A stretch of DNA of 64,000 bases from the NCBI RefSeq assembly GCF_014203835.1, contig NZ_JACHJW010000001.1:6522501-6586500 (forward strand). Reading direction: 5' to 3'. The notes below the pieces were generated by a model, which was given only the letters and a program-made list of their open reading frames with translations, was not told the origin of the DNA and made no database searches. The DNA comes from Micromonospora polyrhachis. Lineage in GTDB: Bacteria > Actinomycetota > Actinomycetes > Mycobacteriales > Micromonosporaceae. Below are positions 39,900 through 48,465 of this stretch, in pieces (positions within the stretch are counted from its first letter, which is position 1; each line of letters begins with the position of its first letter). The position numbers were made by a program, and so were the translations under genes.

Positions 39900-41258
39900 A
39901 TGGAACGGCGAATCTTCGGCCTCGAAACCGAGTACGGCGTCACCTGTACCTATCGTGGACAACGGCGGCTCTCCCCGGACGAGGTGGCCCGCTACCTCTT
40001 TCGCCGGGTGGTGTCCTGGGGTCGGTCCAGCAACGTCTTCCTACGCAACGGTGCCCGGCTCTATCTCGATGTCGGCTCCCACCCGGAGTACGCGACCCCC
40101 GAGTGTGACTCGGTCGCCGATCTGGTCACCCACGACCGGGCCGGCGAGCGGATCCTGGAGGGGCTGCTCATCGACGCCGAGAAGCGGCTGCACGACGAGG
40201 GCATCGCCGGCGAGATCTACCTGTTCAAGAACAACACCGACTCGGCTGGCAACTCCTACGGCTGCCACGAGAACTACCTGGTCTCCCGGCACGGCGAGTT
40301 CGGCCGGCTGGCCGACGTGTTGATTCCGTTCCTGGTCACCCGGCAGCTCATCTGCGGTGCCGGGAAGGTGTTACAGACCCCGCGCGGCGCGGTCTACTGC
40401 CTCTCCCAGCGGGCCGAGCACATCTGGGAAGGCGTCTCGTCGGCGACCACCCGGAGCCGGCCGATCATCAACACCCGCGACGAGCCGCATGCCGACGCCG
40501 AACGCTACCGCCGGCTACACGTCATCGTCGGCGACTCGAACATGAACGAGGTGACGACGCTGCTCAAGGTGGGCAGCGCGGACATCGTGCTCCGCATGAT
40601 CGAGGCGGGCGTGGCGATGCGGGACCTGTCCCTGGAGAACCCGATCCGGGCTATCCGGGAGGTTTCCCATGACATCACCGGTCGCCGCAAGGTACGGCTG
40701 GCCTCCAACAAGGAGATCAGCGCCCTGGAGATCCAACAGGAGTACCTTGCCCGGGCCACCGAGTTCGTCGAGCGTCGGGGTGGTGACCAGACCGCCAAGC
40801 GGGTGGTCGAGCTCTGGGGTCGGGTGCTGCGGGCCATCGAGACCGGTGACCTCGAACCGGTGGCCCGGGAGATCGACTGGGTGACCAAGCTGCGGCTGAT
40901 CGAGCGTTACCAGGCCAAGCACGAGCTGCCGCTGTCGCATCCCCGGGTCGCCCAGATGGACCTCGCCTATCACGACCTGCGCCGGGGGCGGGGCCTCTAC
41001 GGTCTTCTGGAGCGCCGCGGTCAGGTCGACCGGATCGCCACCGACCCGGAGATCTTCGAGGCCAAGGAGACGCCACCACAGACCACCCGGGCCCGGCTGC
41101 GGGGCGAGTTCATCCGACACGCCCAGGAGAAGCGCCGCGACTTCACAGTGGACTGGGTGCACCTGAAGCTCAACGACCAGGCCCAACGCACCGTGCTGTG
41201 CAAGGACCCGTTCCGGGCGTACGACGAGCGAGTGGAACGCCTGATCGCGAGCATGTAG
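39900..41258 (+). CDS. pafA: Pup--protein ligase
   Basis: PafA activates the C-terminal Glu of Pup with ATP and couples it to substrate lysines. 452 residues of the same fold as Dop but without the Dop loop: [34 protein letters not shown] with the catalytic Asp57, [37 protein letters not shown]. In mycobacteria it is close to prcA; here 6.5 kb of glycan genes separate them and pafA has its own leaderless promoter. Confidence 0.98.
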   Translation: MERRIFGLETEYGVTCTYRGQRRLSPDEVARYLFRRVVSWGRSSNVFLRNGARLYLDVGSHPEYATPECDSVADLVTHDRAGERILEGLLIDAEKRLHDEGIAGEIYLFKNNTDSAGNSYGCHENYLVSRHGEFGRLADVLIPFLVTRQLICGAGKVLQTPRGAVYCLSQRAEHIWEGVSSATTRSRPIINTRDEPHADAERYRRLHVIVGDSNMNEVTTLLKVGSADIVLRMIEAGVAMRDLSLENPIRAIREVSHDITGRRKVRLASNKEISALEIQQEYLARATEFVERRGGDQTAKRVVELWGRVLRAIETGDLEPVAREIDWVTKLRLIERYQAKHELPLSHPRVAQMDLAYHDLRRGRGLYGLLERRGQVDRIATDPEIFEAKETPPQTTRARLRGEFIRHAQEKRRDFTVDWVHLKLNDQAQRTVLCKDPFRAYDERVERLIASM

Positions 41259-41307
41259 TCCGGCTCCGGCCGGCCCGGGTGCTCCACTGGCACCCAGGTC
41301 GGCCGGG

Positions 41308-41313
41308 TAGGCT
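41308..41313 (+). promoter_or_regulatory. -10 element of the small membrane protein gene
   Basis: TAGGCT lies 9 nt before ATG 41323. Confidence 0.35.
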
Positions 41314-41322
41314 GGGCGCGCT

Positions 41323-41523
41323 ATGGCCTCTCACGAACCCTCCGACCGCGATCGGCGTGACCCCATCGAGGCACGCCGGAGCTGGATCGAACGCCGCCGC
41401 CAAAAGATCATCGACGAGGTCGCCCGCAACCGGCGGGGCGAATACACCGTACCGACCTGGGTGCTCGCGGCAGCACTCGTGCTGATCGTGGGCGGCTGGC
41501 TCGCCCTGATCTTCATGGTCTGA
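41323..41523 (+). CDS. Small single-pass membrane protein
   Basis: A 66-residue protein: highly basic, Arg-rich N-terminal 40 residues (DRDRRDPIEARRSWIERRRQ), then one membrane segment (VPTWVLAAALVLIVGGWLAL). By the positive-inside rule the N-terminus is cytoplasmic. No function recognised. It follows pafA and is convergent with the DUF3866 gene. Confidence 0.7.
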   Translation: MASHEPSDRDRRDPIEARRSWIERRRQKIIDEVARNRRGEYTVPTWVLAAALVLIVGGWLALIFMV

Positions 41524-41574
41524 GTCGGCTGACCGGTGCCACGTTCGGGTCAGCCAGTCGGTTCCACGCTCGGG

Positions 41575-42660
41575 TCAGCCGGCCACGGTTGCCGCGTACC
41601 GGCCGGCGGCGGCAGCGGTGAGGAAGTAGGCGTAGTCGGCGTCTAGGCCGCGTCCCATCGTGGATAGCGGGACCGGGGTCGACCGCAACGCGGCGTCCAG
41701 TCCTTCGGTGTCGATCCGTACGACTCGGTGGCGCGCGGCCAACGGGACCAGCGCCTCGTCCACGGCGGCCGCCAGCTCCGTGGGCAGACCGACCGGCAGC
41801 ACCAGTTCGGCCGGGGCGAGCGCGACCCGGCCGTAGGCGGTCACGCTGTGGTGGGACAGTCCCTGGTGCCGGGGACGAAGGTCGGCGGCGGAGACTCGCA
41901 GCGACCCGATCGGACGACCGCCGAGCGCGGCCGTGGCGTTGACCGCCTCGCCCACGGCGACGCCGGAGAACCCCCACCGCGTGCCGGTGCCCAGGTTGCC
42001 CGGTCCCTGGGCGACCACGACGATGTCCGCGCCGAGGGCGTGCTGGGCCGCCAGCAGGCCGCTGTGGATGTTGGTCGCCTCCAGGTCGCCGCCGAAGGCC
42101 TGACCGACGGTGACCGTTCCCACCAACTCGTCCCGCAGGCCGTCGAGGGTGCGGGAGAACCAGGCCGGCAGGGCACCACCGTCGGTCATCACGTACGCGA
42201 TCCGGGAGGTGGGGGCGTCGGCGCGGATGCCGGCGACGATCGCTGGTAGGGCCGAGTGCAGGTCGGCGGTGACCACCGGGAGCCCCGCCAGGTCGTCGGC
42301 GTCGGCGAGTACGGCCCGGTACGGCGAGGCCTCCTCGTCGACGCCGAGCATGATCGGCTGGAGCGGGGTGTACCTGGCCTTGACCAGGTGGCCGGTGTCC
42401 CGGCTGTCCCCAGCACCGGGCGGGTCGGCGGGGAGCCGGTCGGGCAGGGCCACCACCAGCGCGTAACCGCCGGTACCCAGCCCCATCACCAGTGCCCCGA
42501 CATTGAGCAGCACCCGATCACCGGGCTCGGCCGTGCCGACCAGCGCGGGGTAGGCCAGGGCCCGTAGCTGGGTTCCGTCGGGCAGGGCCACGTCCAGTTC
42601 CATCGCCCCGCGCCAGCTTCGCCGTACCGCCGTCACCGTGCCCGACCGCCATCGCACCAT
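41575..42660 (-). CDS. DUF3866 family protein
   Basis: A 361-residue soluble protein of the actinobacterial/firmicute DUF3866 family, recognised from its overall plan: RWRSGTVTAVRR start, GDRVLLNVGALVMGLGTGGYALVV, the nucleotide-like GLPVVTADLHSALPAI, TVTVGQAFGGDLEATNIHSGL and VVVAQGPGNLGTGT. Molecular function is unknown. ATG 42660 is preceded by a TAGCGT -10 element at 7 nt. It is divergent from pafB, a conserved position near the proteasome locus. Confidence 0.85.
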   Translation of the reverse strand: MVRWRSGTVTAVRRSWRGAMELDVALPDGTQLRALAYPALVGTAEPGDRVLLNVGALVMGLGTGGYALVVALPDRLPADPPGAGDSRDTGHLVKARYTPLQPIMLGVDEEASPYRAVLADADDLAGLPVVTADLHSALPAIVAGIRADAPTSRIAYVMTDGGALPAWFSRTLDGLRDELVGTVTVGQAFGGDLEATNIHSGLLAAQHALGADIVVVAQGPGNLGTGTRWGFSGVAVGEAVNATAALGGRPIGSLRVSAADLRPRHQGLSHHSVTAYGRVALAPAELVLPVGLPTELAAAVDEALVPLAARHRVVRIDTEGLDAALRSTPVPLSTMGRGLDADYAYFLTAAAAGRYAATVAG

Positions 42661-42667
42661 GCCCGGC

Positions 42668-42673
42668 ACGCTA
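42668..42673 (-). promoter_or_regulatory. -10 element of the DUF3866 gene
   Basis: TAGCGT on the minus strand ends 7 nt before ATG 42660; leaderless. Confidence 0.5.
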
Positions 42674-42780
42674 GCCGGCTGGCCGCCGGATCCGACAGCG
42701 GGGGCGGAAGGTCCGCCAGCACAGCGGGGCAGCAGGCCGAAACCGGGCGCACGGGTGTACGGCCAACAAGCGCGCACTGC

Positions 42781-42786
42781 TAGCGT
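42781..42786 (+). promoter_or_regulatory. -10 element of pafB-pafC
   Basis: TAGCGT ends 7 nt before GTG 42794 but only 1 nt before ATG 42788, which decides the start in favour of the GTG. Confidence 0.5.
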
Positions 42787-42793
42787 CATGCAC

Positions 42794-43810
42794 GTGTCGC
42801 GGACCCGCACCGAACGCCTGGTCAACCTGGTGATCTGCCTGCTGTCCACGCGGCGGTTCCTCACCGCCGCGCAGATCGCCGCGACCGTGCCAGGCTATGA
42901 ACACGATCCGGACGACATCCGCGACCACGAGGCGTTCCAGCGCAAGTTCGAGCGGGACAAGGCCGAACTGCGGGAACTGGGGGTGCCCCTGGAGACCGGC
43001 ACCGCCAGCGTCTTCGATACCGAACCGGGCTACCGGATCGCGCACCGGGAGTACGCACTACCCGACATTCCCCTCGAACCAGACGAGGCGGCAGCCGTCG
43101 GTATCGCCGCTCGGCTCTGGCGGCATGCCGGACTAGCGGCGGCAGCCTCCTCCGGACTGGCCAAACTCCGCGCGGCCGGCATCGACGTCGACCCGCAGGC
43201 CACCCTGGGCATGGAGCCGATGGTCACCGTCGACCCGGCGTTCGCGCCACTCACCTCGGCCGCCCGGGAACGGCGGACAGTCACCTTCGAATACCGGGTG
43301 CCCGACGACGACGCCTCCACCAGTCGCCGGTTGCAGCCCTGGGGGGTGGTCTGCTGGCGGGGCCGGTGGTATGTCGTCGGCCACGACCTGGACCGAGCCG
43401 CGACCCGCTGTTTCCGGTTGTCCCGCATCATCGGCCCGGTCCGGGCCACCGGCCGACCGGGTGCCTTCGTGGCCCCCACCGATGTCGACCTGATCAGCCA
43501 CGTGGCGCGTTGGTCTGGACCGGTCGAGCAGACCGGCCGGGCCACCGTGCTGGTGCCCTCCGGTCGGGCGGCCGGACTGCGGCGCTGGGCGCACGAAACC
43601 CGTCCCGGCGCCGATGGCGACCAGCTGGTCCTGCCATATGCCGATGTCGAGTCGCTGGCCAGCCAACTGGTCCGCTACGGTCCCGACGTGCGGGTGCTGG
43701 ATCCACCCGAGGTGCGGGAGGCGGTCATCCAGCGGTTGAAGGAAATCACCGCTCGGCACGACGAGGTGATCGCCACCGGTACGTGGCGGACCGACGGGGG
43801 GACGAGATGA
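42794..43810 (+). CDS. pafB: WYL-domain transcriptional activator PafB
   Basis: Half of the PafBC heterodimer that activates the RecA/LexA-independent DNA-damage response in mycobacteria. N-terminal winged helix (TERLVNLVICLLSTRRFLTA), middle linker and WYL domain with ERRTVTFEYR and GRWYVVGHDLDRAATRCFRLSR split over its sheet. From GTG 42794 the N-terminus has the same length as mycobacterial PafB and sits at the predicted transcription start. 338 residues; overlaps pafC by ATGA. Confidence 0.94.
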   Translation: MSRTRTERLVNLVICLLSTRRFLTAAQIAATVPGYEHDPDDIRDHEAFQRKFERDKAELRELGVPLETGTASVFDTEPGYRIAHREYALPDIPLEPDEAAAVGIAARLWRHAGLAAAASSGLAKLRAAGIDVDPQATLGMEPMVTVDPAFAPLTSAARERRTVTFEYRVPDDDASTSRRLQPWGVVCWRGRWYVVGHDLDRAATRCFRLSRIIGPVRATGRPGAFVAPTDVDLISHVARWSGPVEQTGRATVLVPSGRAAGLRRWAHETRPGADGDQLVLPYADVESLASQLVRYGPDVRVLDPPEVREAVIQRLKEITARHDEVIATGTWRTDGGTR

Positions 43811-44832
43811 GTGGTCCGACGCAGCGCGGGGGTGGCTCGCGCGCCTCGGCCGACCGGCTGGCCCGACTCCTCAACCTGGTGCCCTACCTGCTCGCCCGCC
43901 CCGGCATCGAGCTGGCCGAGGCCGCCGGCGACCTCGGGATCAGTGAACGGCAGCTACGCGAGGACCTGGAGCTGCTCTGGGTCTGTGGGCTGCCCGGCTA
44001 TGGCCCCGGTGACCTGATCGACATGGCCTTCGACGGCGATCGGGTGACCATCACCTACGACGCCGGCATCGACCGTCCGTTGCGGTTGACCCCGGACGAG
44101 GCACTGGCGTTGGTGGTGGCACTACGGATGCTGGCCGAGACCCCGGGGATGGCCAACCGCGACGCCATCGACCGGGCCCTGGCCAAGATCGAGCATGCCG
44201 CCGGGGACCTCGCCGACGCACCGGTGACCGTCCGGATGTCGGGCACGGGAGACGGCGACCAGGTCGAGGCGCTGCGGAGTGCGGTGCAGCGGCAGCGAGC
44301 ACTGCGGATCACCTACTACACCGCGGCCCGGGACGAGACGACCGAGCGTGTGATCGACCCGGTCCGGGTGCTGGTGATCAGCGGGCAGGCCTACCTTGAG
44401 GCGTGGTGCCGGCAGGCGGAGGCGATGCGCCTGTTCCGGACCGACCGGATCGATGCCCTCGACGAGCTCGACGAATCTGCCATGCCGCCGGACCAGGCCC
44501 AGCTGCACGATCTCAGTACCGGGATTTTTCGCTCCGCGCCGGACCTGCCCCTGGTGACGCTACGGGTTGGTCGGGGGGGCCGGTGGATCACCGAGTACTA
44601 CCCGTGTGAACAGGTCCAGCCGGGCGAGGGCGAGGAGTGGCTGGTGTCGCTGCGGGTCAGCGATCTGGACTGGGCTCGCCGGTTCGTGCTCGGTCTCGGC
44701 CCGGACGCCACCGTGGTGTCCCCACCCGAGCTGGCCGTGCGGGTACGGGACCAGGCGGCGGCAGCGCTGGACGCGTACGCCCAGCCGGCGTCGCTCTCGG
44801 CCGATCCAGCGCCGGTCGCGGTCGGGCACTAG
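43807..44832 (+). CDS. pafC: WYL-domain transcriptional activator PafC
   Basis: Partner of PafB; 341 residues. Winged helix (ADRLARLLNLVPYLL, GISERQLREDLELLW) and WYL domain (RALRITYYTAARDETTERV, AYLEAWCRQAEAMRLFR) with WYL-CAP C-terminal part. Ligand-like single-stranded DNA sensing has been reported for PafBC in mycobacteria. Start ATG 43807 overlaps the pafB stop. The next gene begins 10 bp after the stop. Confidence 0.94.
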   Translation: MSGPTQRGGGSRASADRLARLLNLVPYLLARPGIELAEAAGDLGISERQLREDLELLWVCGLPGYGPGDLIDMAFDGDRVTITYDAGIDRPLRLTPDEALALVVALRMLAETPGMANRDAIDRALAKIEHAAGDLADAPVTVRMSGTGDGDQVEALRSAVQRQRALRITYYTAARDETTERVIDPVRVLVISGQAYLEAWCRQAEAMRLFRTDRIDALDELDESAMPPDQAQLHDLSTGIFRSAPDLPLVTLRVGRGGRWITEYYPCEQVQPGEGEEWLVSLRVSDLDWARRFVLGLGPDATVVSPPELAVRVRDQAAAALDAYAQPASLSADPAPVAVGH

Positions 44833-44835
44833 GCT
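44830..44835 (+). promoter_or_regulatory. -10 element inside the pafC stop region
   Basis: TAGGCT (its TAG is the pafC stop codon) ends 7 nt before GTG 44843, so the small downstream gene may have its own leaderless message. Confidence 0.4.
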
Positions 44836-44842
44836 GGCCGCC

Positions 44843-45088
44843 GTGGTGAAGTGGATCGTGCTCACGGTGGTGTTGCTCGCGCTGGTCGTACTGGCTCTCG
44901 CGATTCGGCCGGTGCTCGCCCGGCTGCGTCCCCTGCAACAGGCGGTGCGCAACCTGCAACGCCGGCAGGCCGAGGCGGAGTCGCTGCAGGCGAGTGCCTT
45001 CGCGTTGCAGGAGCGGCTGGCCGATCTCCAGCAACAGACCGAGACCGTCCAGCAACGGGCCACCGTGATCAGGGCCAAGCGCGGCTAG
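44843..45088 (+). CDS. Small membrane-anchored coiled-coil protein
   Basis: An 81-residue protein with an N-terminal membrane segment (WIVLTVVLLALVVLALAI) followed by an amphipathic coiled coil (residues about 35-75, QAVRNLQRRQAEAESLQ, ERLADLQQQTETVQQ). The layout mimics TatA/B-like or division-accessory proteins, but no family signature is seen. Located between pafC and tatA. GTG 44843 or 44846. Confidence 0.7.
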   Translation: MVKWIVLTVVLLALVVLALAIRPVLARLRPLQQAVRNLQRRQAEAESLQASAFALQERLADLQQQTETVQQRATVIRAKRG

Positions 45089-45297
45089 CTGACACCGGCA
45101 TCGCCGGGGTGTGCGAAGCCGGGGGACGGGACGGCCAAATCGGGATGGTGCCCCGGTTGACGGGACACTTGTCGTTGGTCAAGACTTCACCGACCGGGCG
45201 AAACTGTCCTACGCCCGGCGGGTGGCGCGGACCGTCAGCACACGTACGATGGGCTGGTTACCCCTTACGTTCCCAATAAAGACCAACAGGAGCTTTC

Positions 45298-45597
45298 ATG
45301 GGTGCCCTCAAGCCGTGGCACATCATCGTGCTCGTGGTCGTGCTGATCCTGCTGTTCGGCGCGAAGCGGCTCCCGGACGCGGCCCGTTCGCTGGGCCGAT
45401 CGCTGCGGATCATCAAGGCCGAGACGAAGAGCCTCGCCGACGACGACAAGGATCTGGCCGAGAAGGCCGACGTCCAGCACGGCCGCCAACCGCTGCAGCC
45501 GGACAACGTCGTCCACCCGACCAGCGTGCACCAGCCCGGCTACCAGCCGCCCGCACCGCCGGTGAACGACCCGCAGCGCGTCCGCGACAACCACTGA
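45298..45597 (+). CDS. tatA: Sec-independent protein translocase subunit TatA
   Basis: A 99-residue TatA: N-terminal membrane helix (WHIIVLVVVLILLFGAKRLPD with the FGxKRLPD hinge), amphipathic helix (ARSLGRSLRIIKAETKSL) and an acidic, Pro-rich tail. It forms the pore for folded, twin-arginine proteins. An AGGAG site precedes ATG 45298. tatC follows 20 bp downstream. Confidence 0.96.
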   Translation: MGALKPWHIIVLVVVLILLFGAKRLPDAARSLGRSLRIIKAETKSLADDDKDLAEKADVQHGRQPLQPDNVVHPTSVHQPGYQPPAPPVNDPQRVRDNH

Positions 45598-45616
45598 TTC
45601 GAGAGGCCCGGTAACT

Positions 45617-46549
45617 GTGCGGTTCGCCCTTCGTAAGCGCGGTCCGAGCAGCTTCGAGCGGGCCGCCGACGGCTCGATGACGCTCATCGAGCACGTTCGC
45701 GAGTTGCGCAACCGCCTGTTCCGCGCATCGTTGGCCATCGTGGTCGGGTTCGGCCTCGGAATGTGGTTGGCCGGCCCGGTCCTGAATCTGCTGAAGAAAC
45801 CGTACTGCGACTTGCCGAAGGCCCAGTTGGCCAACGGCCAGTGCAACTTCGTGCAGCTCGGTCCGGCCGACCTGTTCCTGCTCAACCTGAAGATCGCCCT
45901 CTGGGTGGGGTTGATCGTGGCCGCGCCGATCTGGCTGTACCAGCTCTGGGCCTTCATCGCCCCGGGCCTGCACCGGCACGAGCGGCGTTACGCGTACGCG
46001 TTCGTCGCCATCGCCGCGCCCTTGTTCGCCGGCGGTGCGGTGCTCGCCTACTTCGTCACGTCGAAGGGGCTGGAGTTCCTACTCGACATCTCGGCCGCCG
46101 ACATCAACACCACGTTGGACATCACCCGGTACGTCTCCTTCGTCACCAACCTGATCCTGCTGTTCGGAGTGGCGTTCGAGTTCCCGTTGGTCGTACTCAT
46201 GCTCAACTTCGTGGGGGTGGCCAGCGCTCGTCGGCTCCTCGGCTGGTGGCGGATCGCGGTCTTCATCTTCTTCGCCTTCTCGGCGGTCGTCACACCGACG
46301 CCTGACCCGTTCGGTATGACGGCGCTGGCGCTCTGCCTGTCGGCGCTCTACTTCGTCGCCGTCGGGGTCGCGTTCATCAACGACAAGCGCCGTGGCCGGG
46401 GCAAGGAGATGTACACGGGACTGGACGACGACGAGGTGTCGCCGCTGGCCGACGACCGGGAACCGGTCGAGGCGAGCGAGGCGGTCGCCCCGGTCACCCC
46501 GGTTTCCGCGCCGACTCCGATCGATCGTCGCTACGACGACATGACCTGA
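45617..46549 (+). CDS. tatC: Sec-independent protein translocase subunit TatC
   Basis: A 310-residue, six-helix receptor for twin-arginine signal peptides. MTLIEHVRELRNRL is the family N-terminus; the conserved ALWVGLIVAAPIWLYQLWAFIAPGL is visible in pieces (APIWLYQLWAFIAPGL), as is FEFPLVV and AVVTPTPDPFGM. It has an acidic C-terminal tail of about 55 residues. GTG 45617. A TatB homologue is not adjacent. Confidence 0.96.
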   Translation: MRFALRKRGPSSFERAADGSMTLIEHVRELRNRLFRASLAIVVGFGLGMWLAGPVLNLLKKPYCDLPKAQLANGQCNFVQLGPADLFLLNLKIALWVGLIVAAPIWLYQLWAFIAPGLHRHERRYAYAFVAIAAPLFAGGAVLAYFVTSKGLEFLLDISAADINTTLDITRYVSFVTNLILLFGVAFEFPLVVLMLNFVGVASARRLLGWWRIAVFIFFAFSAVVTPTPDPFGMTALALCLSALYFVAVGVAFINDKRRGRGKEMYTGLDDDEVSPLADDREPVEASEAVAPVTPVSAPTPIDRRYDDMT

Positions 46550-46575
46550 TCAGGTCGCCGTTCGCAGCCCACACG

Positions 46576-46611
46576 GCGAGCACCGTACCGGTGAGGCGGT
46601 ACGGTGCTCGC
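46576..46611 (+). terminator. Hairpin between tatC and the lipid kinase gene
   Basis: GCGAGCACCGTACCG (46576-46590) pairs perfectly with CGGTACGGTGCTCGC (46597-46611), loop GTGAGG. Placed 27 bp after tatC it would end that transcript; its right arm contains the -10 element of the next gene. Confidence 0.7.
46600..46605 (+). promoter_or_regulatory. -10 element of the lipid kinase gene
   Basis: TACGGT ends 7 nt before GTG 46613. It lies inside the right arm of the tatC terminator hairpin. Confidence 0.4.
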
Positions 46612-46612
46612 C

Positions 46613-47560
46613 GTGACCGCACACGATCAACTTGCCGGTGCCGTGCCCGACGGTGGGCTCCTCGACGGCCCGGTGGCCGTACTAGCCAATCCCACCGCTG
46701 GCCGGGGCCGGCGTCGGCTGCTGTTGCCTGCCGTGTTGGAGCGGCTCGGCGCGGCGGGGCGGGACGTATGGCTGTTGGCGGCCGACACTCCGGACGAGGC
46801 GCGGGCGGCGTGTCGCGACGCGGTCCGCGACGGGGCCGCCGCCCTGGTCACCATCGGCGGTGACGGCACCAGCCACCTGGCCATGCAAGCCGTCGGCGGA
46901 AGCCGGGTGGCGTTCGGTCCGGTGCCGGCCGGCACCGGCAACGACTTCGCCGTCGAGGCCGGCTACCCGGACGACCCGCTCGCCGCGGCCGACGTAATCG
47001 CCGCCGCGCTGGCCGCCGGCCGGACCCACACCCTGGACCTGGCCCGGTTGACCGGGGCCGATGGCGAGCAGCACTGGTACGGCACGGTGCTGGCCGCCGG
47101 CTTCGACGCAATCGTCAACGAGCGGGCCAATCGGATGAACTGGCCGCGCGGGCCACGCCGCTACGACCTTGCCATCCTGGTCGAGCTGGCTCGGCTCCGG
47201 CCCCGTCGCTACACGTTGCGTCTGGACGGGGAGGAGGAGCACCGGTTCGACGCGGTGCTGGTGGCGGTCGGCAACTGTGCCAGCTACGGCGGTGGGATGC
47301 GGATCTGCCCGATGGCCGATCCAGCCGACGGGAAGCTGGACGTGGTGGTCGCCGGGGCGGTCAGCCGGAGCACACTGGTGCGGATCAAGCCGCAGGTCTA
47401 TCGGGGCACCCACGTGACGCATCCGCAGGTGCGGACCTATCGTGCGCATACCGTCGAACTGCACGCCGAGGAGATCGTCGGGTATGCCGACGGTGAGCGG
47501 CTCGCCCGGCTGCCGGTGACCGTGACCGCCGTACCCGGGGCGTTGCGGTTGCTGCGTTGA
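46613..47560 (+). CDS. Diacylglycerol/sphingosine kinase-like lipid kinase
   Basis: A 315-residue DAGK-catalytic-domain protein: VAVLANPTAGRGRRR, the nucleotide motif VTIGGDGTSHLAMQ, GPVPAGTGNDFA, and the C-terminal GGGMRICPMADPADGKLDVVV. It phosphorylates a lipid (diacylglycerol or similar) for membrane phospholipid turnover. GTG 46613 rather than 46604 is chosen because the latter lies inside a hairpin and upstream of the predicted transcription start. Convergent with the HAD gene. Confidence 0.92.
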   Translation: MTAHDQLAGAVPDGGLLDGPVAVLANPTAGRGRRRLLLPAVLERLGAAGRDVWLLAADTPDEARAACRDAVRDGAAALVTIGGDGTSHLAMQAVGGSRVAFGPVPAGTGNDFAVEAGYPDDPLAAADVIAAALAAGRTHTLDLARLTGADGEQHWYGTVLAAGFDAIVNERANRMNWPRGPRRYDLAILVELARLRPRRYTLRLDGEEEHRFDAVLVAVGNCASYGGGMRICPMADPADGKLDVVVAGAVSRSTLVRIKPQVYRGTHVTHPQVRTYRAHTVELHAEEIVGYADGERLARLPVTVTAVPGALRLLR

Positions 47561-47605
47561 CCTGTCCGGGCCGGTGGGAACCGGGTGGCTTCGACCGGGA
47601 GCGGG

Positions 47606-48379
47606 TCACTTCACCGGTAGGGCGAGGGCCAGCGTGGCGGTCAGACCGTTGGCGAGCCCGGCCTCGGCGGCTGGCAGCACCAGGGTGGCGAGCCCGGCGC
47701 GTACCGCCCCCGCATCGGCCGGGGTGTCCCCGACCATCAGCGCCCGCTCCGGGTCCACCCCGAGCATTCCGCAGGCCCGCAGGAAGATCCCCGGGTCGGG
47801 CTTGCAGCGGCCCACCTCGTACGACAGCACGAACGCGTCGACCAGGTCGGTGAGTTCCCACGCGGCGAAGAGCGGCCGGATGTCGAAGCCGATGTTGCTG
47901 ACCACCGCCACCGGGACGCCGGCTGCCTTCAGCGTGCTCAACGTCGAGGCGGTGTCGGTGTAGGGCAACCAGCCCTCGGGACCGAGGAGGCGGTCGTAGA
48001 GGGCGTCGGCGAGTCCTTCGATGTCGGTGGCGACGGTGGCCGCCAGGCCGACGTAGGCATCCCGGTGCGCGTATGTATAGAGATCCCGGTCGGCCCACAC
48101 CTCGGCCAGGTGCGGTGGGACCCGGGTAGGCAGCGGGCCGCCGGCCCGACCAGCGGTGATCAGACGGTCGGCGAGTGAGGTGGCGCGGACCCGGTCCAGG
48201 GTGACGCCGCACGCGGTGGCCCCGGCCAGGACCCAGCCGACCGGGTCCTCCACCTGGGCGAGCGTGCCGTGGAAGTCGAAGAGAACCGCGTCGAACGGCC
48301 GGCGCGGGGGCACCGGGTCCGGGTTGCTGGCGGCTCCGCTCGGCGTACGGGGCGTGGGGGGTTCGGCATGGTCCGGCAC
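47606..48379 (-). CDS. HAD-superfamily hydrolase
   Basis: A phosphatase of about 257 residues, subfamily IA: FDAVLFDFHGTLAQV (DxH-type motif I, with His at the position of the second Asp), VAVVSNIGFD (motif II), CKPDPGIFLRA (motif III Lys) and LMVGDTPADAG (motif IV). DxH in place of DxD is unusual and noted. GTG 48379 lies 7 nt after a TAGGGT -10 element; the frame is open to 48448. Divergent from helY. Confidence 0.85.
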   Translation of the reverse strand: MPDHAEPPTPRTPSGAASNPDPVPPRRPFDAVLFDFHGTLAQVEDPVGWVLAGATACGVTLDRVRATSLADRLITAGRAGGPLPTRVPPHLAEVWADRDLYTYAHRDAYVGLAATVATDIEGLADALYDRLLGPEGWLPYTDTASTLSTLKAAGVPVAVVSNIGFDIRPLFAAWELTDLVDAFVLSYEVGRCKPDPGIFLRACGMLGVDPERALMVGDTPADAGAVRAGLATLVLPAAEAGLANGLTATLALALPVK

Positions 48380-48386
48380 GTGGTGC

Positions 48387-48392
48387 ACCCTA
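48387..48392 (-). promoter_or_regulatory. -10 element of the HAD hydrolase gene
   Basis: TAGGGT on the minus strand ends 7 nt before GTG 48379; leaderless. Confidence 0.45.
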
Positions 48393-48452
48393 CCGACCGG
48401 GTCGGACAGGGCTGTCCGACGGCCTGGCCGCATGGAGTTCCCCGGCACGCAC

Positions 48453-48458
48453 TAATCT
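48453..48458 (+). promoter_or_regulatory. -10 element of helY
   Basis: TAATCT ends 7 nt before ATG 48466; no ribosome-binding site is present. Confidence 0.5.
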
Positions 48459-48465
48459 TGGGGTC

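Noticed and set aside
42638-42793. Longer N-terminus of PafB
   Set aside because: It overlaps the divergent DUF3866 promoter and start; the GTG at 42794 gives the family-typical N-terminus.
48380-48448. Longer N-terminus of the HAD hydrolase
   Set aside because: It would almost reach the helY start and lies upstream of the TAGGGT -10 element that fits GTG 48379.
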